Assembly (NCBI GenBank): GCA_022560025.1
Contig: JAFISE010000171.1
Span: forward strand, 2,850 to 63,945
Direction: 5' to 3'
Source: Stagonosporopsis chrysanthemi
Lineage: Eukaryota > Ascomycota > Dothideomycetes > Pleosporales > Didymellaceae
DNA length: 61,096 bases
Below, in pieces: positions 10,877 through 22,600 of this stretch. A model generated the notes under the pieces. It was not told where the DNA came from. It saw only the letters and a program-made list of their open reading frames with translations, and ran no database searches. Position numbers and translations under genes: made by a program. The stretch's first letter is position 1, and the number at the start of each line of letters is the position of its first letter.

Positions 10877-12305
10877 ATGGATACATTGGCGGATGTCTTT
10901 AAAAATCCGCCACCAGGTCTTGATTTGACCGAGTCATGCACTGCCACTGCAAACACTGTTGCAATCGCGCTATTTATTTTGGCGTCTCTCTTTGTCGGCT
11001 TAAGGGTGTTTACTCGCTTGCGTTTAAAGCGCGAGCCGCTGAGACTAGATGACCATCTTATGTTCGTCGGTCTAGCGTTTAATGCTGCGACCTTGGCGTG
11101 TGTTGTCGTTGGCGGACGCTACGGGCTTGGGAAGCACATCTGGTCTCTGCAGCCATTTCATATGCGAAAAATTAGTATTGTATGTTCGTCAGATAGGTAG
11201 AAGATTGATTCTAACGTTATACAGATGTCGTTCATATACGTCATCATCTACACTTGGAGTATCTGCGTTATCAAGTTCTCAATCCTCGCTCTGTACAGAC
11301 GAATTTTTGGCCTCACATGGCCCGGCTACTTTTGCCTTGTGCTAACGACCATTTACTTCCTTATTAACCACGTCGTTCTTTTTTTTTACACGCGACCGAT
11401 ATCCTATTACTGGGAACAATGGTACGGTGCTCAAGGCGTGCTACTGGTCGATGAGGCAAAGGTAATCGAACAAAAGCCAATTTCAAGACTCCGGCTCACG
11501 AAAGAACAGTTTTATCTCGGAGTGGGCATAGTCAATCTGTTTGGAGATGTTTGCATACTTGCTGTTCCCGTTTCGAGCGTTCTGAAGCTGCAGATGCAGC
11601 GCGCGCAAAAGATTGCCATCTGCTTCATGTTTCTGCTCGGTAGCTTGTCCGTACCCCTCGTCTGTTATCTCTAGCATAACAATGAAAACTAACAAGAGTA
11701 GAGTGTGCTTTGCGTCTCTCTACCGCATCGTTACTATCTCTCGTCTCGTTGGCTCGCGAGACATCAGCTGGGCGAAAAGCGACGTCTTTCTCTGGTCCAG
11801 CGTCGAACCTTCCATCGGTATCATTAGTGGCTGCCTTCCTGTGCTCCGCCCGCTCATGATGTATATTATCGACAACTGGCTTAGCTTCGTGCCGGTCGTC
11901 AGTAAACTCTCAACAAACAAAAGCAAGAGCTCGCGCGACTTCAGCCTCAACCCTCTCGAGACTATCTCCACGAAGCGTACGCGCAACATCAAGAATCATA
12001 ATCTTAAGAGTCCGAATCTCACAAATTTCGCGCAGATGGACGACGAGTTTGAGGCTGATGCGCACGGCGCGGTGACGCACGTGGACAAGGATGAGAAGAA
12101 GGTAAGGGTAAGCACAAAGAAGGATTGCGACAAGACAGGGGACTGGAGACCGGACGACGATGAGATATGTTTGACTACGACGACTGTACACAGGAGTGCC
12201 AGCGGGGCAGGCGTGGAGGATGGGTCGATAGAGAGTCTGGATCGGGACGAAATCAGGATGACGACGAAGTTCGAATGGGAGGACGCATCGCAACACAAGC
12301 ATTGA
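10877..12305 (+). CDS. Fungal rhodopsin-domain (PTH11-like) integral membrane protein
   Basis: Three exons: 10877-11179, 11225-11646 and 11702-12305 (442 codons). Intron 1 (45 bp) has donor GTATGT, branch CTAAC and acceptor ACAG. Intron 2 is ambiguous: donor GTCCGT at 11647 with acceptor TAG at 11701 gives ...FLLGSLVCFASLYRI, close to the family pattern, while donor GTAGCT at 11640 with acceptor at 11703 is also in frame and yields a protein three residues shorter. The protein starts with PPPGLDLTES and has about seven hydrophobic spans. It carries the family landmarks YGLGKHIW and WSSVEPSIGIISGCLPVLRP. The C-terminal 120 residues are hydrophilic, rich in Lys/Asp, and presumably cytoplasmic. 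This large family in filamentous ascomycetes includes PTH11-related receptors; the ligand is unknown. No neighbour suggests a pathway. Confidence 0.88.
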
Positions 12306-12961
12306 GCTTGACTAAACGTTGTGTCTCAAAAAAAGTGCGGTAGTGCAGTTGCATGAATGACTGGCAGGAAACTAGACTGAGGGTATGTGAGCATGGGACG
12401 ACACCCAATACGCAAATGCGATCGAATCGTTCTTTTGCCAGTATATATATTGTTGCGGTGCAAGTCGGCCCTACAGGCCTTGGTCATCACTCCTGTGACT
12501 CTCCTGGACTAGCACGTCTCAGAGCATGTATATATTGCCGCTCCCTAGCTAGCAAGTAACACAAGCGCAGTTTTCCATCATTTTCAGCAGCTGCTTACGC
12601 TGCAACATATACGACTAGTAATACCCATCTTGCGCAAGGTCAATGGTAGACGATTTGAGTTTAGTTTTTCCTTTTTAACCAAAATTAGTGGGTTACATAG
12701 CCGTTCAGACTGACGACACAAAATGCGGTCGTATGCAGAAGTTGTGGGCAGAGCAGAGATATTGTGTCAATGGCTTCACTTTAACGTGAAAGCGCCACCA
12801 GCTCCAGAATGCAGGATCCAGTCTCAAGGCACCCGGACAAAAGTTTTCTCCCTCAGCTTCCAGGATGATCTGCTAACGCTATCTGATCTAGTAAAAGCGT
12901 TTGTGTTCAGACCTTTCATCAATTATTGTCCAGCGAAGTGTTCGAACCTGCGATGCATCCC
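12306..12961. other. Intergenic, no recognisable gene
   Basis: One open frame (12723-12989, plus strand) has no family resemblance. Otherwise nothing is visible apart from the likely 3' UTR of the preceding gene. Confidence 0.45.
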
Positions 12962-13885
12962 TCATCTTCTTAAGCTAGCACTCAAGTAGCACGCACAGGA
13001 TGGAAAAAAACGACTATCCGCCTGATCATAGGAGTCAGGGTTGCCGACTCGAATCAAACTGCTGTCAATTGGTGTGATTTTCTCATGTTGGTAGGACCTC
13101 TGGCCGCGTACCTTGATGTTGTTCGTGGCGTTCGTGGCGTTCATGTCCCAGCCCTCGTTTCCGAAAGTAGTGAACGTTTTATTAATATCTACTCGGTTGC
13201 CCATCTCTACCAAGAAAGCATTTTGCGCATTTTGCACTGCTATAACTGATCCGTGTGGTGGACGTTGGCCAACCTGGTAGAACCCATGCAACTTTTCCCT
13301 TGGCTGTAGGTACAAGATCAAGGGCCAATCTTCGCTCCTTTGGAATTGTATTAGGTTAGAGCCATCTGTTTGCCACACATATGTTCGATCCTGCTTCCAT
13401 CCTAAATTTGTAAGAAGCAATAGCTAGCATTCTTTTCGCATGGCGGAGGTAGTATTCCTAAGCTTACATGGGCACGTTCGCAACGCAAGTATCTAAACCC
13501 GATCAACTTTTGGGTGTAATGGATAGTATCTCTCAGACAAGTCTCTATCAAATACCAGTAAAAATCTGCTACACCTTCACGATATTGTGCCAGCGTTTGA
13601 CAAGACGGGCCACTTTCGTTGCATTGAAGCAGGTTACGGAGAGTCCTTCCTCATTGGGAAGCCTTCCAATGCGGCTAGCGACGGTAGCCGCCCACCACGA
13701 AGAAAATCAACACCGGGTTGGCGACTGGCAGGAACAAACACCTTCTGCAAGAACTCGGCTCAGTCCGATGTCGCCAGTTTTCTCAGAATGGCTTTTCAGT
13801 CACACTCCCGTAGTCGGTCCGTGAAGATGGCGGCGCCCACTTGCACCAAAATCTTCTGCGCTAGCTCTGACACCGTCTTGTAAAC
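12962..13885 (-). pseudogene. Degraded gene of unknown family
   Basis: Minus-strand frames read as protein-like text in pieces. A first piece (about 13880-13620) starts near TVSELAQKILVQVGAAIFTD and contains in-frame TGA codons and a taa. A second (about 13630-13475) includes NLLQCNESGPSCQTLAQYRE. A 152-codon frame at 13420-12962 includes YVWQTDGSNLIQ and VDINKTFTTFGNEGWDM. A donor-like GTAAGC follows the second piece (near 13467) and a TTAG acceptor precedes the third, but the phases do not match. I do not recognise the family. The Cys and N-glycosylation-type sites would suit a secreted or membrane protein. It could also be a real gene with more introns than I can resolve. Confidence 0.35.
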
Positions 13886-13900
13886 ACCAAAATCCGTACC

Positions 13901-15332
13901 ATGCCGTTGTCAATTCGGTCCAACTCGATTGTTTCAGAGTGCTCACCTCTTCTGGGCTCTGGCATTAGGCTTGAGGAAGAAGCAGTCAATGATGTCCTTC
14001 CAGCTAAAGATTCCAGCCGTCAAGCGTGGAGCGTCCTGCTGGGATGCTGGCTTCTTGAGCTGTCATGGGGTACGGAACTCTGCGGTCTCAAGATCATCTT
14101 AGCTAACAAGAATATCAGGCTTTCCCATCAGCTTTGGTGTGTTTCAATCGCATTACACCATGCATCCATTGTTCGACACTTCCGAGAACATCCCCACGAT
14201 CGGTGCTCTGGTGCTTGGCCTGCCATTCTTGCTCTTATGTGTGACGAGCCCATTCTGTCTCAGATACTCTCAACATCTGATCACTATCATGTTCTCGGGT
14301 TGGCTAATGTTTAACGGAAGCTTGCTTCTTGCGTCTCTGGCAACTCAGACATGGCAGCTCGTGCTCACGCAAGGTTTACTCTACGGAGTCGGCTGGTGCA
14401 TTTGTTACACTCCAGTGTACATCATTCTCAACGAGTGGTTCGACAAACGCAGAGGCCTTGCCTATGGCATATACAATGCTGCCTCTGGCGTGTCTGGTCT
14501 CGTCCTCCCTTTTGCGCTCCAGCTGCTATTGCGAAACTACGGGTTTCGCATTACCTTACGAGTGTACGTTGTTGCGTATGCAGCGATAAGTGCACCAGCA
14601 TTCTGGCTGATCAGACCGCGGTTGCCAGCACATATCCGTGTCCCGCCAAACGGTTCCAGGGCGACGTTTCTCAAAGAGAGGCGACCATCATGGTACTCGG
14701 TCCTGCTCACTCCGTCAGCTATCGTCTTCTCGACTTCCATCTTTCTCCAGGGTCTTATCTTCCCGTATCCTACCACATTTCTCCCTTCGTACGCATCGAC
14801 TCTTGGCCTCGATGCATCTAAGGCTTCGTCTTTGCTCAGTATTTCCGCGCTATGCCAGGTGCCTGGACTGATTCTACTTGGCTGGTTCTCCGACCATGTA
14901 TCTATCCATATCCCGCACTCCCTATCAGCGCTGATATCTGGAATTTCCACTCTTTTTCTATGGGGGCCAGCAAATTCGTTTCGCTCACTTGTGTTCTTCT
15001 CGTCATTATGGGGCTTTTTCGGGGTACCCTACAGCGTATTCTGGTCTAGGATCAGTCTTGGCATTGCGAAGAAGGGTGCAGCTTCGAGAGGTGAAGACGA
15101 GGTAGTTAGAAGGACGGTCATACTTTTCGTCTGGTTTAACCTGCTGCGAGGTGTTGCAGACATCGCCGCAGGACCAATCAGCACGCTTCTACTGAGTGAG
15201 AGTGTTGACAGAGGTGCTTTTGGGCTGGGCCAATATGCCGATTTGGTCAGTTTCTCCGGCTTCGTCCTCTTGATCAGCGCCTGTGGAGGGTTTGTATCGA
15301 TATACGAGAACTGGAGGATGAGGGAGACATAA
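13901..15332 (+). CDS. Major facilitator superfamily transporter, monocarboxylate-transporter-like
   Basis: Two exons, 13901-14069 and 14119-15332, give 460 codons. The 49-bp intron has donor GTACGG, branch CTAAC at 14103 and acceptor TCAG; splicing creates SWGFPISFGVFQSHY, the usual first-helix sequence of fungal MCT-type proteins. About 12 hydrophobic helices follow. The loop between helices 4 and 5 carries NEWFDKRRGLAYGI, the conserved motif of this group, and a long hydrophilic loop sits mid-protein after IRPRLPAHIR. The N-terminal 45 residues are polar and cytosolic. Fungal members are plasma-membrane carriers for organic acids, nicotinate-like compounds or unknown substrates; the substrate here cannot be told. 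The frame is intact and the family length normal. Confidence 0.92.
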
Positions 15333-16018
15333 TTTTATACTTCTCCTGCGAAGTGGCTTTGTCGTGAGTCGTCCAAACTACTCGCCAGAAAATGAATGTA
15401 GCATCACCAATAGGGAAGAGCTTAGTATGACGTTGCCGGACCACCCACCGCGTCAGGTCGAGAAAAGATACTAGCACAAATACAATCATTGTTGGTGGAA
15501 ATACGGCAGTTTACATTACTTGAGAAATGTTAACCTTCTCAGCTGCGACGTCATGTCGAGCGATTGCATTATTCGTGAAATTGGATCCTCAAGCGCGGCT
15601 TGATTTTGGGCGCATGCCGAGCCTCGGCACAAATGCTTCAGAACGCCATGCTGGGGCTTGACAGATCTTGATCTGCCGTTCCATCAGCCGCTTCCACCAA
15701 CCATCGTCATGAACCACACAGACAAGCCCCACTTCTTCCAAATCCTCCACGGGAACAGCTCGAATATGTGGAGAAATTGTGCGGAGAGCTTGGAGTATGG
15801 GGAAGTCTGGCCTCGTTTCGCCTCAGTAGACTTTGGCGATGACGATGATATGACCGTGTCTAGTCTGGAGTGCCGCGGCTTGCTACCTCGTGGGACCGCA
15901 ATAAGATCACTTCCTTTCGTGTCTTCATCCCTTGTGTCAATTTATCCCTCTCTTCACGGATCATATCTTCTCACATGCGCCTGTACCAAACGCTTGACGT
16001 TCGTCCGTCCCCGCAATC
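15333..16018. other. Intergenic region between two transporter genes
   Basis: Contains the 3' UTR of the MFS gene and the promoter of the GPR1/FUN34-type gene. Open frames at 15658-16035 do not resemble proteins. A pyrimidine-rich stretch precedes the ATG at 16019, as is common in highly expressed fungal genes; no transcription-factor site can be named with confidence. Confidence 0.45.
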
Positions 16019-17014
16019 ATGTCAGACCTCCATAAGTTGGACCAGGAGATGCAAGAGGACAGCGGCCAGACTGTCAATGGCAACAGTACTACGCTAAGTC
16101 GCCAGATGACTGTTCAGCTAAGCCCAGAGCAATATGAACGTCTTTTCTTCCAGCCGTCAGCCCCTCGCCGTGGTGACTTTGCAAAGCGATTCGGTACCAC
16201 AAAACTGTGTGTTGACAAGTCGTGCATACCTTTGATTTTGTACCAGGTAACCCCACATTACTCGGCTTGATCGGATTTCTCATCCCGTACACCTCGACTA
16301 TCTTGATTCTTTGCGGCTTCCAAGGAGCCCTGGCGCCTCAAAGTCTTATCGGCCTAAGTGGCGATTACTATTTCTTTGGGTGCATTGCAATGATTCTCGC
16401 TGGGATCGCAGAATTCCTCCTCGGCAACAGTACGTGCGATTCTGCTTTTGGACACTCTCTGACTAATTGCGCACTACAGCCTTTCCTATGGCGGTCTTCA
16501 TCATTTATGGCAGCCACTGGGGAAGTCTTGCGTACACTCAAGACCCCATACACCAAACCACCGCGCCGTTCGACGAGCTCGGTGGCGCTAATGGTGTGGC
16601 GTACAATTCATCGCAAGGCTTCCACAACGTTACGATGTGGGCCTCATCCCCAAACGAACAACAGACTTGCGAGACTGACCATGCACCAGGGCAATCGCCA
16701 GTTTCGTCTTCTTCATGGGCACCTTCCGCGTTAATGTCTTTTTCACTCTCACGTTCTTCGGCCTGATCATGCTGTTCTCCTTCATCGCCGCTGCAGACTT
16801 CCGAGTGGGTCATGCCACAACAGAGGCCGACATTGCACATATTGAGAAGCTGCTACACATTGCTGGAGGGTTTGGCTTCGTTGGTCTGGTTTGTGGTTGG
16901 TATCTGGCTATCTTGACGGCTTGCGAGGCAGTTGGAATCCCCTGCCCTCTGCCTGTGTTGGACCTGAGCAGCAAGGTTTTCCCAAAGAAACAAGCAACCG
17001 CCCACAAAGAGTGA
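16019..17014 (+). CDS. GPR1/FUN34/YaaH (acetate transporter) family protein
   Basis: Four exons, 16019-16193, 16247-16429, 16480-16636 and 16690-17014, give 279 codons. Introns of 53, 50 and 53 bp all have GT...AG ends and join in phase; the third contains CTGAC before its CCAG acceptor. The N-terminus (about 65 residues) is polar and cytosolic. It is followed by GNPTLLGLIGFLIPYTST, the position of the family's NPAPLGL signature with two substitutions, and by six hydrophobic spans. Later landmarks are AEFLLGNTFPMAVF, GFHNVTM and FVGLVCGWYLAI. Characterised members export ammonium or take up acetate across the plasma membrane. The altered signature and the WYLA ending mark this as a divergent branch, so acetate is only a guess as substrate. 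The next gene downstream is broken and lies at the edge of the AT-rich block. Confidence 0.9.
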
Positions 17015-17235
17015 TGTATCGAGGAGATAACGTTGCTGATGGAAGGTGAAGCCGAATCAAAAAGTGCTGTGGTACACAAAGCCAAGTCGCGATTCAGCAA
17101 CAATACAAGAACTTCTTTAATTAAACTAGCCAGACCAATTCGCTCTCCCAAAGACCAGGATCTTAAACAGTTCTTGCGGTTCGAATCTGAATCGACCGTG
17201 CTACAAGCATCACCATATCTCATCCAACCTCCTAT

Positions 17236-17562
17236 ATGTCCGTTATTGGTGGCACGGGAGCGCAGGGTGTTCCCGTCATCTGTGGCCTTGTTGAAGACGA
17301 AATATACAAAGTCCGTGCTCTCACTTGCGATATAAACTCTCTGCGCGCAGAGGCTTTGCGCAGACTGGGAAATGTGGAGTTGATACAAAGTACATTTGCT
17401 AGTGAAGATAATCTTCGCAGCAGTTTCTAATGTTGTGACGGCGCTTTTGTGAACATAGACGGCTTCAACTGCGGTGAGAAGGCGGAGACTTACTAGACAA
17501 TACGGGCCTACGAGTTGGCTCTTGAAGAGGGCATTAAATCTTTTGTCTATGGTACTGGCTGA
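17236..17562 (+). pseudogene. NmrA-like NAD(P)-binding protein pseudogene
   Basis: The frame from ATG at 17236 begins with a dinucleotide-binding GGTGAQG motif, then RALTCDINSLRAEALRRLG and VELIQSTFASEDNL. It meets TAA near 17428 but goes on in the same frame with CDGAFVNIDGFNCGEKAE, a TAG exactly where the family has Trp, then TIRAYELALEEGIKSFVYG and a TGA. TAG in a Trp position and Cys in place of an expected Arg (TGC for CGC) are C-to-T/G-to-A changes, as expected for RIP spreading from the adjacent repeats. Only the N-terminal half of an NmrA-like protein (usually about 300 residues) is present, so it is also truncated. NmrA relatives sense redox cofactors and modulate transcription factors. 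Confidence 0.85.
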
Positions 17563-17989
17563 GGTGACTGGGATGAGTGGATGCAGCAGGAAGCCGAAGC
17601 CTCGCTTGCCCGGATCGCAGCCAACTGTGCGGCAGAGAGAGTTCTGCTCGCCACCCTCGAACAGCAGCTCACGCGGGTGGAGCAAGCAACAACAAGCAAG
17701 AGTTGAAGCAAGAGACACCGTGTTGAGAAGGAGAATCACGTTAAAACAACCTCAGCGACTACTTACCTGACATCGGCACCTGGTCGGGGTTTACCCTGGC
17801 CGGGCCGGGCATCGGTCTGACGGGTCAGACGCCCCAATCATACCGTGTCTGTGCACTCAATGCGCGGATTCAGTCAATGCGCCGAACCACCAAAATAGCT
17901 CACTCAAAAATGAGGCTATAGAGCCACACACAATAGTTAATATTGCGAGATATTTTGTTGAAGTACTCTATAGACCTATGCAACAATAT
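17563..17989. other. Border between gene-rich DNA and AT-rich repeat block
   Basis: A 43-codon open stretch (about 17578-17706, rich in Glu/Ala/Leu, probably coiled-coil) follows the NmrA relic without known family. Base composition is still GC-balanced until about 17890. It then turns abruptly AT-rich and stays so to the window end, with exceptions inside young elements. Confidence 0.6.
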
Positions 17990-18560
17990 TCTCTTATACA
18001 TTCTACTTATATAGAGTTGCTGTTCGGCCGCTGCGGGTAGTGTAGGTGCAGGCAGGCAGAGGAGGCGTTGCAGGTACAGGATAACTACAAGCACCTACTG
18101 CACAATGCGCAGGCTTCTTTTTTACTATAGAGGCTTTTAAAGCTGTCTTATTGCCTCTTTAGAACAACTAAATAGCTTTCTAAGCGTTGTAAGCTTGCTT
18201 CTAATACTCTTTTTTAGCCTTGCGTTTAGCTACTTCTTTTGCCTTCTTAGCTTTAACACAGTCTTTCTCTTTCTTCTCTCTTGCTGACTGCTTATACTTC
18301 TCCTAAGCTACTTGCTCCTTGTATAGCTTATTAGCGTGCTTAAGTTCAGCTATCTCTACTTTTCTAGCCTCTTCTACCTTAGCTTATTATTATTTTGCTT
18401 ACTTATACTAGCGTACTTTTTTAAATCTATAAAGAGAGTAAAATACTATTTTACTATAATACTCCTTAGGTTTCTAGAAGTTAAGAAGTTTACTCTTCTT
18501 CCTATACTTCTTCTAAGTCTTAAGAACTTTTTTTAAGCCTAATATTTTATACTAAAGTGT
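17990..18560 (-). pseudogene. C-terminal relic of a pogo/Fot1-type transposase
   Basis: On the minus strand the segment reads as a highly charged Lys/Glu/Ala region (EEARKVEIAELKHANKLYKE, then EKKEKDCVKAKKAKEVAKRK). It ends in a basic, Pro-rich tail with TTRSGRTA. This is the typical C-terminal tail of fungal DDE transposases of the pogo/Fot1 group. The DDE domain is missing; the segment is cut at its 5' side by element A. Several TAG stops. Assignment rests on composition and the terminal motif only. Confidence 0.5.
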
Positions 18561-18564
18561 TTAG

Positions 18565-19055
18565 GTTATACTTTAAGCAAAGCTTATAAGTACTATTTAA
18601 TTAGTTCTTAGAGACAAATATAGTAACAAGAGGCTAAAAGAGTTTATAGTAAGAAGTATAGATACTATTAGTCTATCTTAGAAGCAAGAGTAATAATAAG
18701 TAGTATAAAGTAGACTGTCTAGCTTAAAGATTAAAGTTAAGATCTAATAACTTAGATTGTTACTTAGGTTAAATACAAACTATAAGAGCTTGTATTCTTA
18801 CTGTATTATATACTATAACTATAAGATACTTATTAATAAGTAACTAGAGTTAGTCTAATAAGATATAATCTTAATTACTTGTTAATAAGTAGAATTATAC
18901 TATACTTATTAATAAGCACTAGTCTGTATGTGCTTATTAATAAGCAAGTTACGTAACCTGTAATTACTTTATTCTATGCCTTGATTTCTAGTTTCTATTA
19001 AGATCCTAGTTATTTACTTATTACACTATGCTGTATTCTTTATAAGATTATAATA
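18565..19055 (-). repeat. 3' LTR of element A
   Basis: Matches 25056-25426 plus 40869-40993 along its whole length, with mostly transition differences. It contains several TTATTAATAAG-type palindromic motifs between 18830 and 18950. Confidence 0.85.
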
Positions 19056-19195
19056 CTACTTCTTCTTTCTATCTAGTTTGTCTTTAAACTATATAATAGG
19101 TAACTATGTTTATATAAAGCTAAGGCTTCTTTTTATCTAGTAACTATATTAGTTAAGATGTCTTTCTATATTTATAACCTTTAACTTAGCTTAGA

Positions 19196-19690
19196 AATTT
19201 AACAAGCTAACACGCTGTCTAAAGTTCTTTATAACTAATTTTTTTTTTAAAGGCTATAAGTACTATATTATACTAAATACTCTAAACTTAATAAAGTACA
19301 CAGAATATACTAAGGCAAGCAAGCTATATATAAATATATCTTAGAAATTATTAGATTGTACTTATAAAGAGTATAAGAAGAAGGTTAAAGATAATAAAAT
19401 ATTGTTAGTAACTATAATTATATAGCTGTTACAAAATAAGAAGATTTTAAAATAGGCTAAAGATTGTGCATAGTATAAAGCGCTAGGCTTAGCAAATAAA
19501 ATAATTAAGTTAGGTAAGTTAGACTTAGCTAAAAAAGTTAATTATCTAGCTGTATCTATTAGAATATATACTTCTCTAATAACTTTAGGTACTATAAGTC
19601 TTATTAAAGAGTCTGTAGTAAACTGTAGTACTTTTATACTAGCTAGTATTAGTTTATAGGGTTTATACTTAGCTTCTATATATTTTCTAA
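19196..19690 (+). pseudogene. Antisense ORF relic of element A
   Basis: On the strand opposite to A's gag-pol, between its chromodomain end and its 3' LTR, one frame stays open for about 165 codons. It is broken only by a handful of TAG codons and no TAA or TGA. Readable parts are LLDCTYKEYKKKVKDNKIL, YKALGLANKIIKLGKLDLA and IRIYTSLITLGTISLIKES. TAG-only stops are what CAG-to-TAG or TGG-to-TAG mutation of a real coding frame would give. I do not know a function. Comparable antisense frames occur in elements B, C and G at the same relative place. Confidence 0.6.
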
Positions 19691-22600
19691 CTCTAAGTAT
19701 CCTAACTACTTAACTAAGTACTTGTTATTATAACTTTTCTTGCAATATTTTATAAATTTCTTAACTTTCTACTTATTATTACTATTAGCTTAGTAGTAGA
19801 AGTCTCTCTAGATTAGCATTCTTAGGTTAGCTAGTTCTAACAGTAATATATAGAACACTAGATAGATTTTTATATTCTTTAGCAGGTCTAGTTAGTAGTT
19901 AACTAGGCTAATCTGCTTTAAAATAAAAAATAATCTAACTTTAACTTTGTCTAGCTTTTTTATTAGTCTTTGTATGTGTAGATTTTTTATAAAGAGATAC
20001 ACTTTATTCTTCTTTCTTAGCTAAGGTGCTATTTTTCTTTTCTAATTTTTGTAAGAAATTGCTTATAACTAAGCTTTACTAATATTATTAAGCAATTTCT
20101 TCTATACTTCTTTTAGCTTCTATACTAAGAATATTACTAACTTTATTTAGATATTACTTTTAAGGCTTTGTATAAAGAGATTCAGATATTGTCTATAGCT
20201 TGCAAAGAACAGCGTGTAGCCTACTGCTTTTTATTTCTTATTATTGTATGCAATTTAAGCTATAGGCAAGAGTAAAACCTAGTTGTTCTGCTATTAGTTA
20301 TAGTATATTTAGAGGTACGTCTCTATTGTCTAGTTTACTTATTCTGTCTATCTATCTGTCTGTAGATAGTAGGCTATAAAGAGCTTTTTTTTATTCCTAC
20401 TTCTATAAAGAATATTTTCTAGAAGTTTAAAGTAGAGAGCTTGTCTCTATTACTAATAATTAATTTAAGAATACTGTAGTAATAAACAATCCTATCTAAG
20501 AATACTTAAGTAAGCTACTTTGTATTATAGCTATATTAGAAAGGTATAAACTTAGCAGCCTTTGTAAATCTATCTTCTACTATAAATATTAAATTATACT
20601 TATAATGTATAACAAGGTCCTTAGATATAGGTAGCTATGTAACAAAATCTATTATAATATTTATCTATAGTGCTATTAGTAGCTTTATTACTTGTATTTC
20701 TTTATATTTTGTGTGTATACTGTGCCTATTTAACTAACAAGCAACACAGTTCTTAATATACTTAGCAACCTTGTCTTTTATCTTTAGAAACTTGTAGTAT
20801 TATCTTATAAGTTCTATAGTATACGCAATTTCTAGGTGTTTATAAAATATATTGTTATAGTAATCTTTTATAATCTTTGTTTATAATTTGTCTAGTACTT
20901 ATATTAGTATATATTGTTCTTTCTAAACTTATATAATTTAGTTAAGCTGCTATAATAGTCTTAGAGATCTGTCTTTCTTAATTTCTAAAATAGCAGCTTT
21001 ATTAATTATTTTCTTGCCTACTAGGTTATATCTTTAGCTAAGAGCGTCTACTCTGCTATTGTCTTTGCCTAGAGTATATAGTATCTTAAACTTGTACTGT
21101 CTTAGTATCTTTACCTATCTTACTTATTGCCTATTTAAGACTATAGTAGTAATAAAATATACTAGTTCTTTATAATCTATATAGATTGTAAGTTCTAAAC
21201 AGCTTTCTATGTATACTTGCTAATATTCTAGAGCTAAAATAATTGCTATTAGTTCTTTGTTATATATATTATATTATTCTTCTAGTCCTAAGAACTTATA
21301 TAAGTTATAGGCAATTAAGTACTATTATCTATCTTTTTCTTGCGTAATATATACTCTTAATACTAAACCTAAGTTATCTGTTTCTATTTATATAAGCTTA
21401 TTACTTTTAAATATAATTAGTATTAAGAAGTTAATACATACTTGCTATAGTAACTTAAATATATTATCTTATTTCTTTTTCTACTTAAAGAGTGTATTCT
21501 TCTGCATAAGCTTTATAAGTAGTAAGGCCTTCTTAGAGTAATCTTTAATAAAGTGTCTGTTAAAGTTAATAAACCTAAAAAACTCTTTAATCTCTTTAAC
21601 TATTATTAGAGTAAGCTATTTCTTTACTATATCTATTTTAGTATTGCTTATCTTTACTCTATATTATCTTATAACAAACTCTAGAAATTCTACCTTTTTT
21701 TTATACTATTTGTACTTTTTAGATTTTAATTAGAAGTCTACTTGCTTTAAGTGTTCTAGCACTTTAGTAACATACTATATGTGCTCTTTTAGTGTCTTTA
21801 GGTACACTAGAATATTATCTAGATATACTACTACTGTCTTATTAAGGTGTGCTCTAAGAACGTTATTAATTAACTCCTAGCAAGTAGCTAGTGTGTTTAT
21901 TAGACTAAACAGTATAACTAGGTACTTATAGAGTTTATATTGTGTCCTAAATACTATCTTTAATTCTCTACTCTTTTTTATACAAATAAGGTTATATACT
22001 TCTTATAAATCTAATATAGTAAAGTATTAAGCTCTTTGTAATTAATCTTATAACTTTATAATATTAGGTAAGAAGTACTAACTCTTAACTATAACATTGT
22101 TAAGCTTTCTAAACTTAATATAAGGTTATAGCTTGCTATCTTTCTTAGGTACAAATATAATAGAGTACTCTGTAGATAATTCTAATTGTCTAATAAATTC
22201 TTTTCTAAGGTTCTTTATAATACATTTACGTAATATATTAAATTTTATCTCTAATAACTAGTAAATTAGCTTAAAAGTTAGTTGCTTTTCTTTCTAGAGC
22301 TTAATCTTATAATCCTAGACTTTATACTTAGGCAAGGCTTTTGCTATAAGCTCTTATTTAAACATCTGTATATACTGTTTATATAATTTAGACATAGTAA
22401 AAGGTATACTTTCTTCTTTAACTATTACTTTGTAACCTAGAAGCTATTTAGTCTCTGTATAGTTAACTACTTATATTTAGTGTGTCTTAGTTAAAAGAAT
22501 ATTACTAATATCTTTCTTATCTCTTAGCTACTCTAGAGCTTATAGAAGCTCTAACTATAATATACTGCAGACATAGTCTCTTTGTAGTATTAACTTGCTA

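Noticed and set aside
16810..17739. 309-codon open frame on the minus strand
   Set aside because: It overlaps the last exon of the GPR1/FUN34-type gene and the NmrA relic, both well supported on the plus strand, and resembles no protein family.
18336..18536. Short plus-strand frame rich in Leu/Phe at the start of the AT-rich block
   Set aside because: Shadow of the Lys/Glu-rich pogo transposase tail on the minus strand; a hydrophobic look is expected from reversing AAG/GAG codons.
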